Assembly: GCA_007026445.1 (NCBI GenBank)
Contig: VDMD01000097.1
Location: 1 to 64,000, forward strand
Length of the DNA stretch: 64,000 nt
Direction of reading: 5' to 3'
Source of the DNA: Schizophyllum amplum
Taxonomy: Eukaryota; Basidiomycota; Agaricomycetes; Agaricales; Schizophyllaceae
This document shows positions 45,831-55,469 of this stretch, in pieces. The position numbers and the translations under genes were made by a program. Below the pieces are notes generated by a model that was not told the DNA's origin, made no database searches, and worked only from the letters and a program-made list of their open reading frames with translations. Positions within the stretch are counted from its first letter, which is position 1. Every line of letters starts with the position of its first letter.

Positions 45831-47068
45831 ATGTCTCCGGTGTCGGTCTCCATGAGCCTACCGACCTCTCAAGCGCACTTGCTCGCCTTTGTGTTCGCCC
45901 TATCTTATGTTGGCTCTCTCTACGTCGCCAAAGAGGGCCGACTGAGCTTTACCTCTGGCGCTTCATCAAGTGAGAACTTGGTATGCTGAAAGTGCTTGAC
46001 TGACGGAAAATTGGCATGCAGATTTCCGCAGCAAAGGTCGTGATGATCCCGAAGTCATCCGTACGCGCTTGCGTGCCGTCACCTTTTCCAGCATCTTTTC
46101 TGCCCTCTTTTTGTTGTACATTTGTAGCATGGTGATTAAGACTCCTTTCTCGGTGCTATTTGTGATCTGACTTGCGCAAAGGACGTCCTGAAATGGCGCA
46201 CACTGACTGGCCTGGCTCTTCCTCTGCCGTCGTTCTCTGTTTTCCTCACTCTCAGTCCTGTGGGCGTGGCGTCCAACATCACTCGTTTCTACTTGCCATA
46301 TCTTCTTATTCCCATCCTCTACACCGGACCGCTTTATGTGATTTATCTTCGCAAGCGTATGCCGTTTCAGCAGAACTCATTGGGCCTATTACCGAGCCTG
46401 AAGTCTGTCATCGGCAACATCATTGGCGTTAGGAACTACGTTGTGGTACGCCTTCGCCAATTTACGCTCTGGCATCCTCATGTAGACTTGCCTGACAGGC
46501 TCCCATAACGGAAGAAATCGTCTTTCGAGCGTGTATCGTCGCCGTATACAGGCTTTCTGGCGCGACACGCTGGAAGATCGTATGGGGAGCGCCTCTTTGG
46601 TTCGGGATGGGTGCGTTTACGTGTGGCCCCGATACGATGAAGTTCATTGTCCGCCTAGCCCATCTTCACCACGCCTGGGAGACCTATAACACTCTCGGCA
46701 AATCTCCCGACGCGCTCAAGCAGGCTGTCGCGCAGACCGGTAAGCGTTTTGCTCAGCATGAAAGACGGTTCATTGACGAAGTCTTCCAGCCTTTCAGTTC
46801 ATCTACACCACGCTCTTCGGCGCGTACTGCGTGGAGGTGTTCCTACTATCGTCAAATATACTGGCGCCTCTGATAGCCCATGTCGTAGCGAACTTCATGG
46901 GCATGCCCATGCTTGGATACGAGAAACGCATGCTTCCGAGGCATCAGAGAAGTGAGTCTTGATCAGTAGTAAAATATTCGTTGCTCACGTGTCCCAGGCA
47001 TAACTGCCATGTACCTCCTCGGCGTCGCGTTGTTCACCACCGGCCTCGTCTCCTGTCATAGTATATGA
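45831..47068 (+). CDS. RCE1: CAAX prenyl protease 2 (Rce1), ER membrane glutamic protease
   Basis: Removes the last three residues of prenylated CAAX proteins such as Ras and a-factor-type pheromones at the ER. Model: exons 45831-45969, 46022-46131, 46182-46445, 46499-46610, 46659-46739, 46790-46951, 46998-47068; 312 aa, phases consistent. The catalytic motif EExxxR is present as TEEIVFR at the start of exon 4. The second motif HLHHAWE (FxxxH class) begins exon 5. AHVVANFMGMP supplies the third conserved His/Asn block. Multiple hydrophobic helices (LAFVFALSYVGSLYV, TFSSIFSALFLLYI, LPYLLIPILYTGPLYV and the C-terminal YLLGVALFTTGLV) match the polytopic CPBP family. The gene is convergent with the monooxygenase, with 41 bp between stops. 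It is likely important for mating pheromone maturation; that is inference from yeast. Confidence 0.92.
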
Positions 47069-47109
47069 TCATAGATGTACATTGCGGCCTTACGAGTAGA
47101 ACGTCCCCA

Positions 47110-49609
47110 TCACTCGAAAGCAAAGATCCCTCTGAAGTACGCTTCCAGCGCCTCGATTTCGTCCACGCCAGCGATTGTCCCGACCCACCCATCTGGGCGC
47201 ATTACAACGAGTGCGCCGCGCTCGACGTCAACGCCGTACACCTCATGCGCAGCACGCGTTGTGTCTAAGTACACGCGCCCACCGCCCATAGGAGGCATGC
47301 CTAGTACTTCATGCGCTGCATTTCCGCTGTCTGCGCACAGTATGATCCAACGCACGGCGCGACGGGGAAGTCGACTGATCCATATGTCGGATGCGTTGAG
47401 CGCGTCGCAGAGCTTTGCCAGATATGGCCGCGAGACGCGAGGTGCACCGGCAAAGACCAGGATACTGGAATATGTCAGGGAGATGCAGTAGATCAAACTT
47501 AAGATTGGGCGTACGAGAAAGCGCCTGTGTTCTTAAGTATCTGATGTAGTCGGATGGGATCGGCGGTGCTGCAAAGGTACATGTTAGCCCTCAATTAACG
47601 ATGCAGACCGCAACTCACCCTAGGGTGCTCACGAAGACGTCGGGAGCACGCTCGCCCACGTCGACAGTCGCCTTCGATGAGCCAACACTGACCTTGTTGA
47701 TGAGATTGGCAGCTGGAGGGGATGTGAGCAGGCATAATTATCTAGCGCGATTTGAGGACGTACGATACGATACGCCTGTCATATGCCGTGGGTCAGAAAA
47801 GCTATTGCAGATATGTCGTTTAACCGTACCTAAGCCTAACGTGAACGACTGCATGTTCATGTCGCTGAACCACTCCTTCAGTATCTCCCTATATCGCATA
47901 GCGTCAGATACCAGATAAGGGAAGGCGGAAGAAACAAGATACCTAGGAGGCTCCGCTCGCCCAGCAAACTTGGGCGGGTAATGCCCTGAGATGAGCGTAC
48001 TAATTGTGCGGTCGTTGTCGATGATCTGCTGAACAACGTGTCGGCGCTCGGTATTGTAGGTCTCCAGAAGCCCCGGACGTGCGGCACCCTTGAGCACGAG
48101 CTGACGCAGGGTGAGCAAATCACAAACAACAAAGATAGGTTGACTTACTGCCAGTTTCCATGCTAGATTCACGGCGCTAGCAGGTGTATAAGCGGGAAGA
48201 TCGATATGTTCGTACTACCCATCTAACGTACTCCTGTATTCCGGTGTTCAACCCTTGAGCAGACCCTGAGCTGTGCGTGTGGCATGCGTCTCCGGCCAGG
48301 ATAACTCGCTCTTCATGCAAGAACGTGTCGGCGATGCGTTGTCCGATACCCTACGAACCGACTCAGCCATCAGGACGCATAACATGGAATATGGACGCAC
48401 ATAAATCGTGAACCAGTCCACGCGGAGGAAATCAACTCTGAAGGGAGCGAGCGCCTCTTTCGCCTCGCGCACGACGACCTCTTGCGTTATACCCTCTACG
48501 CCGCCGTACTTGTCTATGAGAGCTTGCGAGAAGACATAACCGATGCGCGTCATGCCACCGTCGATGGGGCACCAGAGGATCTGCCCATGCGATGCGCTAT
48601 CAATGGAGTTGAGGCAACGCGGATTGGGCATGTCTGTTTCAACCAGAGCGTCCATGCGGATCCAGCGGTGCGTCGTACTCTCGCCTGGGAAGCCTATGCC
48701 AGCAAGCTTGCGCACGGTAGATTTGCCACCCTAGTAGCGCGTCAGGGGCCATAGACCTCCGATGAAGACGACTCACATCTGCCCCAATGATGTACTTGCT
48801 ACATATTGGATGTTAGGAAGTTCGCGTGAATAGTCAAGGCGGAACATACCTTTTGATAGTGAAAATCTCGCCGCTTTTGAGATCCTTGACCATCGTCTTC
48901 ACGGGATGGACTGCTTCAGCGTCTACAAGTAGCTGAATGTCAATTAGTTGCTGCTGCATATGCAGGTCCACGCCAAGGTCTTCCATGATCTGCGTGAATT
49001 GTTGCTCGATGATGCGCTGTCGAAGATGCAGGCTAAACAGTGACCGCTCAGAGTTGACGAAGTCGAGCAAGAATATACATACGCGAATTTGAAGGACGTA
49101 TCGCCTGTCGTAGACATTCAGGTAATTGCGGGAGTAGTACGAACAATAAAGACGTACCAAGCTTGTCCATTCGACTGGCGTACATGAGTCCTCCCGGTAC
49201 GCGTTTACCTCTGCGGTGACGCTCGTTAATAAGGGCCGATGTGCCGTCGGCTGACTTACTCATGAAAGTGCAGGGCATTACGAGTGGCAACGCCCAACTG
49301 GATAAGTGGCTCGGCCATATCCACCTGGTCGAGGAGCTCGATGCTCCTTGGCCACAGCGTGCATGCCCGACCATAGCACGGCATAACTGTCTTGTCATCT
49401 TGCTCTGCATTCTTTACTCAGATCCGGCCACGATGGTATACTCTGTGCAACGCGTACCGAGAACGTATGGCTTGATCCCAAAGCGCGCGAGCTGAGCTGC
49501 GATAAGGCATCCTACTGGACCACCTCCCACGCTGGGAGGTTATGAGCACTCCTTCCCATCTAATCGAGCCCTGTCGTACTCACATCACCACGTCGACATT
49601 CGATGACAT
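47110..49609 (-). CDS. FAD-dependent phenol-hydroxylase-like monooxygenase, 16 exons
   Basis: Probably hydroxylates a phenolic or other aromatic substrate with NADPH and O2. Transcript-order model: 49609-49584, 49531-49458, 49404-49260, 49210-49158, 49104-49083, 49032-48850, 48798-48777, 48730-48401, 48350-48232, 48176-48149, 48100-47943, 47888-47830, 47775-47764, 47712-47619, 47568-47515, 47464-47110; 577 aa with every phase consistent. Dinucleotide fold IVGGGPVG, DG-type motif GADGGKSTVRKLAG and FAD/NADPH motif VILAGDACHTHSSG are all present. The C-terminal thioredoxin-like domain (exons 14-16, from GERAPDV) is typical of phenol 2-monooxygenase relatives. Exon 13 is only 12 nt. The gene looks intact. 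The substrate is unknown; the family is widely expanded in wood-decay fungi handling lignin-derived aromatics. Confidence 0.9.
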
Positions 49610-50690
49610 GCTGGATGAGGGAGAGAAGCAATGGACAGGGTATGGTCAGTGGCAAGGTTTCGATGAGAGACAGGCAATCCGTCCTTGATAACGGCTTCGC
49701 GATCCCGATGGATATTGTCCCATGCTTGTCTTTGCAAGGCGCCTGGCGTCCTAGTGGGGATGGGCGATTGTTCTTGGCGATATTGCGGTAGGAGATCGAC
49801 TGGCGCGCCGCGCGGCAGTAAACGCTCAAAGTCAACGGATTCTTGGTTTCGATGGGGAAGACTCGGAGGGAAGGGTTCGCGTATTCAGACATGGGCTGGC
49901 TTCATTTCAGCAGGTTCATGTGGGTTTTGCAAGGCCGTACAAGTTAGCCCTACAAGTGACGAGGTTGCCCCCCATGGAGGCGGGAAACCGCCACGCGACG
50001 CAAGCGACCGCTGAAGGAAGCCGCGGGGATTCGGAAGTTTCCGACTGTGAGCGATCTGAGTACTTACATAAGTAGTCTGGGGAGACTGGTACCTGACTGG
50101 TACTATGTAGTCTGAGTAATTGCCTGGCGGGCTTATTACCTGGCGATGACCTGGACCGCCAGTAGACCGGTGACCTCTACGGTGCACCATTGGTATCAGG
50201 CAGGATTTCAGGTCAAGCCCGAGGTCCCCGGTTCGAATCCCAGCGCAACCTTCGATGTAAAATTTGATGAAGATGCCTTCTGAGACCTTTCTGGCGATAC
50301 CGGAGGCTTGTAGATTGGTAAAGGTATATGTAGCCATTTAATCTAGCGTGGGGCATGACAAAGAAAGACCTGGAGAGGTCGGAAAGGCAGCTCGGCAAGT
50401 TCCGAGGCTGATACCTATGGTTGCAGCGGTGCACCATTGGTATCAGGCAGGATTCTGGCCTCTTCCGGCCTGCATGAGGTCGAGTTTACGACTGTTGTCA
50501 CCTACGCCGTCGACATACACGAGACATTGGTCGGTTGGCTTAATGGACGGTGTGAGGGGTATTCCACTATATCATCGTAAATTCTGGATGCAATTAGCGA
50601 AGTTCAAACGACGCGGGACGACGGCGCGACAAAGCGCCATCCTCTCGAGTCTCCTTCAAATCACAGGAGCACTTCATCGAGTCACGCTCT
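49610..50690. other. Intergenic with two copies of a 28-bp motif
   Basis: No gene is recognised. Two + copies of a 28-bp motif occur (50180-50207 and 50427-50454), reading CGGTGCACCATTGGTATCAG plus CAGGATT. The first is followed by CCCCGGTTCGAATCCC, which looks like a tRNA T-arm/B box, but no full tRNA folds around it. Confidence 0.45.
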
Positions 50691-53460
50691 GTTAGGGACA
50701 ACGGGGTATTCGTCGTCTGGCAATTTGTGCACAGAATCGGCGCCGCATCCCCACCGTCGCTCCTGCTCTTGCTCTGGTGCCCTGCGAGAGCAACCTCTTC
50801 ATTGCCTAGCTTGCCGAATCTCGGGCATGCTTGTCGTCGAGCGTCGCTCTTCGCCGTTGGGCGACTGCAGCATCGGCAGCGACTTTTTCCGCTGCGTGTT
50901 CTGCTTAAGTGGCACATACTTGCGCTGCGCCTGTCTTCCTGGTGGTGGCGTCGATGCAGAGCTCGCTATAAACGGCTGGCGAAGCGTTGGAGCTCGCATT
51001 CCACCCGTAGCTCGACGGCCTTGCGTGCTGCAGCCCGCTATCATTGAAGTCGTCCTGCCCAACGCTGAGGATCTGTGTTGGGTCAACGTGCGTGTACCCG
51101 CCAGACAGCGAGCCGATGCCGCCCCCGTGGTACAACGTGGTCCATGATCTGGCGGTAGTCGCGGCTGTCGTCCACACCGGAGAGCCCGCCGGCGCTGAGG
51201 TGCGCTCAGCACTAGGCCATCGCTGCGGCCGCTGCTGCAGCGCCGGCCGAAAGCTCGCTGTTTTCGTCATCTTTTTTTCTATTGTCTCCACGACGTCGGG
51301 AAACCTTGTCTTCGACGACATTCGACGACACGTTCATGCACCTGGGGAGGGACAGAGCGGGGAGAGCGAGGTAAGGACGGGGTAGAGAAGGGACGGAGCT
51401 GAAGACGGAGGCATTGGATGAGAGCGAGAGAGGCATGAAAGGAGAGGAATGAAGGTCAAGGGCGGGCGAGAGGAAGACAGCGAGAGGCGGGCCCTGCGTG
51501 TCTGAGAGGCGGGAAGCGTGCACAGGACAATATTGGCGCGCCCGGGAGCGCTTTGTTGTGAGCCCACTCAGAAGGCCTTTGAATTGCGTAGAAGACTCGA
51601 GCGGGAAAGCGGGAATCAGTGGAGGAGGGTTATCGTGTCGGCGAGCTGAACAGTGGAAAGCTTAGGCGTGGCGCGGCTCCTGAGCGTGTGTGAGCATCTC
51701 GACGAGGGGAAGGGGAGGGGCCGGAAGGAGGCAAGTGCGCTTCGTCGTTTCGAGAGTACGGAAGTCGAGGGCGAGCGGAGGAAGAGGGCGTGCTGAGTTG
51801 AGACGAGCTCATAAGGTGACGCGCGGCCCCACGAATGTCGCAGACGGCGAGTGCGAGCTGTAGCGGCAGATGTCGGAGCTGTTGCCGGAGCAGAGGGAGA
51901 AACTTCAAGGGCCGGAAGAGGCGCCTTGTTCTCCTCCTCTCCTGTTTCGCGCACGGGGTATTCACCGTTACCGCGCGAGGATGTCCCTGTTGCTGGCGAG
52001 TCGTCTACAACTGGTACACCGCGTACATCATCTGCCCCTGCTGCTCTTGTCGTTGCTGATGCTGCTGCGACTGCTCGACAAACAGTAGGTCAAAGATGCA
52101 CCGTCTGCGTCCGCGTTTGCGCCAGAAGCCGCCTGGGCGCTGCCTGGACTCAACGTCAAGCCGGGCTCGAGGTTACGGGCGATCGACGTACCTGAGCTTC
52201 ACTTGCGCGCCGATTCGCTCGTTCATTGTCTCCCTCTCTCGCCGAGCATCAGAACAGGTGGCTCTCGCTTCAAGACGCACTCTCGACAGCCTAGGCACTT
52301 AGCGAACTCGCCAGGATGTGACTTCGCTCTCCATAAAGCACTGGCAAGTGAGTCGCGTCAGCACAACGGAGAACACAAATTACTTGCACAACTCACCGGT
52401 AATGCATTATCGTATACCACCGCCCCTCTCGTCCTTCCTCCAGACCAGGCGCGTGATGACTCCGGACCAGTACTGGATCTCGAGTGTTACTTGCTAAGCG
52501 GCGGCGTCGGCGGCACGAACCGCCTGGGCGACGATGTTGTCGCTGCCGCTCCTGCAGATGCTGATGCACCCAAGATTGGCGGCAGGGCGGCTCCCGTACT
52601 TGAAAAGCTCCCGACGGTATCCGTACCTGTTAGTCGTCAGCTTTGCCGAGCCCAAGGTCGTCTCGCGCTGCCGCGCACCTTCAGCGCTTGCCGCTGAGAT
52701 CTTCAATGAGCTCGGTCGCCAGGTAAAAGTCTAGACAGCAAGGATATTCATACGGCGGATCCGCGTCGTAGACGAAGCTCCCGTCACCCCGATTCCAGGC
52801 TGTGGACTCGAGTTCGCACGGCGCGAGCTTACACGTGCAGTGACCCAAAGTCACCACTACCATGCGTGCCACCGCCGCGGTCGTACATCACTGCAAACTC
52901 TCTCGCACCTCTTTGCAGCTCATCACCTTCCACCGTGTCCTTCCGCGTAGCGGCGTAGGACGTGAAGTTTGAACTGACAATCAACTGATAGTGGTCACGG
53001 TGTGTTGAAGCGCACCGTCCCCTTAGTGCTCACCTTCCCTGTTCGCCAGTCAAAGATTGTCCGTCAGTGTGCTGCGCCTTGAGACGCTCGGTGGCGCGCA
53101 GATGCGCACCAGGTGCGCGCCGGATGCGCGCATCAAGACCTCGAATTTCTTCCGCGACGAACATAAGTCACGTGAGTGATCCGCACGAACTCACGTCACG
53201 GATGACCGCGGTCCGCACCATTGTTTCCCGAATTTTTGGCTGTTGTCGCTGCTGCAGCTGCAGCCTCCGCGTACTCGTACTTGTCATCTACGGCATTGTG
53301 TTCTGCTATAGCTGCTCTGGACAAGACACATATCGTCACAGTGACTTACACTAGACCAGGCACCTGAGTAGCGTGCCGGAAGAAGCCAACCAGCCGCGCC
53401 TTCTTTGGGCGGAAGCCCGACGTCCGAAGCGGAATCCTGCCTGATACCAATGGTGCACCG
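50180..53460. repeat. 28-bp motif in three copies bracketing a GATA-factor fragment
   Basis: Copies lie at 50180-50207 (+), 50427-50454 (+) and 53433-53460 (-). The core is identical in all three (GCACCATTGGTATCAGGCAG), while sequence on either side mostly differs. The copies flank the truncated GATA gene in inverted orientation. They may be ends of a tRNA-derived SINE or another element; the class is unresolved. Confidence 0.55.
50697..51324 (-). pseudogene. Fragment of an AreA/NIT2-like GATA transcription factor gene
   Basis: On the - strand the reading YHGGGIGSLSGGYTHVDPTQ (~51145-51085), then KYVPLKQNTQRKKSL (~50930-50885) and SKSRSDGGDAAPILCTNCQT (~50790-50730), resembles the disordered segment and the start of the single zinc finger of fungal nitrogen-regulatory GATA factors. 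The finger begins C-T-N-C-Q-T-T-N-T-P-L and then breaks exactly where the invariant Trp-Arg-Arg should follow (about 50697). The second cysteine pair and the basic tail are absent and I do not find them nearby. Frame shifts are also needed upstream (~50905 and ~50820). This is therefore a truncated, non-functional piece. More 5' sequence of the same gene may extend to ~52 kb, but I cannot show it. Confidence 0.55.
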
Positions 53461-53600
53461 TAGACCTCTGCCCTGGAGACTGCAGTGCTTCACTCATCTT
53501 AGCCATACTTAAACATGTCCCCTGTTTTTGACCATTCACTTCACACCATTCGACGTTTCCATCTAGAAGGTACATTTCACGGGCACTAAAGGCCTCGTCG
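51325..53600. other. Unassigned, possibly 5' remnant of the GATA gene
   Basis: Several Ser/Pro/Arg-rich - strand frames (51616-51965) look like disordered regions of a transcription factor, but there is no motif to prove it. Nothing else is recognised to 53600, apart from the third copy of the 28-bp motif. Confidence 0.3.
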
Positions 53601-53909
53601 TTCGGGACCGCGCTCGCGCAGCCCATAAACTATTCTACATGATGCTCTATGCATAAGTTACAGTAACGAGTGCATAAAGGAAAAGGCAGTCTCCCGCAGA
53701 AAAACGGAAGATAAGATCGTGTCGAGGCGTCAAGCCGTGACGGACTGCTCGCAGCCCGCCCCCAGCACGTAAGTATGAGTAATGGGAAAAAGGAGGGGGA
53801 GAGGAAGGAGACGATCGCAGATCCATAAAGATATGGAGAACGGCATGAACGGAGGTGGCACTGGGAGGGCGTGACTGGTCGTGAGGAGCATGAATGCGCG
53901 ACAGACACC

Positions 53910-55328
53910 TTAGGTGTGGCGCCGGCTGGTCCAGTGGCGTTTGTGCGAGACGTACGCCCTCGGGAGAGCGCGCGCGCTCGCGGAAGCCGACGATGAATCG
54001 TTCGACGCCGACGAGTCATCCACGACCATGGCCCGTTCGCGCACTTCATGCCCCCGGCCGTGCTGCCCATGTTCTGCCAGATGCCCGAGCCGCACATGCT
54101 CCACGACGTCGCGGAGTCGCAGCGCATCTCGCCCTCGTTGTCACACGGCACGGCGGAGCCCGTCGCGCCAGAGGCGGAGTCGGTGCCCGAAGCGGCGCCG
54201 CTGGCAGAGGAGCCCGCAGCGGAACCGGCGGCGGAGCCCGAGGCACCGCCGGCGGCAGACGCGCCAGATGCGGAGCCGGTAGCGGACGCGCCAGACGCGG
54301 CGGAGCCGGACGCGGAAGCGCCAGATGCACCAGTGGCGGTAGCCGAGCTCGCGCCACCCAGAGCAGACGAGAGACCGCCCGCACCGGCACCGTCGCCGCC
54401 GTTGTTGACACCGGTCGCAGACGGGGCGGCCGCGGAAGAAGTCGCGTCGGACCCGCCGCCGATGCCGACGGACAGAGATGCAGAGACAGTCGCGCCGGGG
54501 CCGGATGCGGACGACGAGGAGCTGCCTCCAGAGGAACCGCCGCTGCCGCCGCTGGACGACGAGCCGCAGTCGCCCTCGGGGTCACCGAGGGCTGAGTCGC
54601 CGTCGGCGGTCTCGACCTGGTCGCCGGGGTTCGGGTACTTGACGTCGATGCCCTCGGCGATGGTGCAGGAGTTGATGCCGCTGAGCTGGGCGACGAACAT
54701 CTCGGGGTAGCTGTCGAGGCCGGAGCCGCCGTTCTCGATGGTGACCATGGCGCTGGAGGTAGGTTAGCAGGTGAGGGGACAGATGTATAGGTTTGTACAC
54801 ACCAGTTCATATAGAACTCGCGGTTGCCGACGCGGTTGTTCCAAGTCCAGGCGAAGACGACGTCTCCATCCTTGACATCGGCGGGGATGTCGACGTCGAG
54901 GGTGACCTCGCCGGTGTTCGCGGGGCAGTTACCCTCGAAAGACTTGATGGCCTTGAAGGTCTTGCCTTCGTCCTCGGAGATCGACAGCTGGCAAGAGCCG
55001 CCGTTGTGGTTCGCACCGCCGGTGATGCTGAACATACAAGTTAATGACGCGTCAGAAGCATTGATAAGACCACGTACGTGACGGTCTGCGAAGACCCTGC
55101 CTGCCAGGTGGCAACGGACTCCTTGCCTTCTGTGTCATCGAGATAGCCCTTGCACGGGAAGTTCGAGCCAGATGCCTCAAGCGGGGAGGTCATACTGTAG
55201 TCCTGTTTGCCCTCCGGTGTGTTCTTGTTCGCCTTGCTGCGCAGTGGCGCCGGGCTGGTCATCTCCATATGTGCGGAAACCGACGCGACGAGCGCGGCGG
55301 CAACAGATGCGATCGTGAAAGCTCTCAT
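53910..55328 (-). CDS. AA11 lytic polysaccharide monooxygenase with X278-like tail (frame break)
   Basis: Copper enzyme that oxidatively cleaves chitin, secreted. Transcript-order exons: 55328-55078, 55027-54803, 54752 onwards. The signal peptide ends VASVSA and is followed directly by His (HMEMTSPAPL), the N-terminal copper ligand. The second ligand is in NHNGGSCQLS. AA11 hallmarks GSNFPCKGY, FAWTWNNRVGNREFYMN and CAMVTI are all present. A Ser/Gly/Ala-rich linker leads to VPCDNEGEMRCDSATSWSMC...MKCANG, which resembles the X278 chitin-binding module. At about 54033 the frame must shift by one base to continue into AMVVDDSSASND and stop at 53910. Read without the shift, the frame runs on to 53630 with a tail that does not look coding. 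Confidence 0.87.
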
Positions 55329-55463
55329 CGTGAATATAATGGATGAAGAGAGTGCGGTTGGGTGGAGAGTTCGCGGTGGGGATTACGCGGAGGTGGTGAG
55401 AGACAGTGAAGGGAGGAGGTTCGGAAGAGAGTGAATTCAACGGCGCTGCTTGCAGACGACCGC
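55329..55463. promoter_or_regulatory. AA11 promoter region/5' leader
   Basis: The short stretch between the ATG at 55328 and the TATA element at 55464-55469 (- strand) is presumably the core promoter and 5' leader. I see no further site. Confidence 0.35.
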
Positions 55464-55469
55464 TTTATA
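55464..55469 (-). promoter_or_regulatory. TATA box upstream of AA11 gene
   Basis: The complement reads TATAAA, about 136-141 bp upstream of the AA11 ATG. That position is plausible for a strongly regulated secreted enzyme. Confidence 0.4.

Noticed and set aside
50178..50260. tRNA gene with B box GGTTCGAATCC
   Set aside because: The T-stem and acceptor stem do not pair and no anticodon arm can be placed; at most a tRNA-derived remnant.
54048..54710. 220-aa frame on + opposite the AA11 gene
   Set aside because: It is the antisense shadow of the GC-rich Ser/Gly/Ala linker and has only Pro/Ala/Glu composition.
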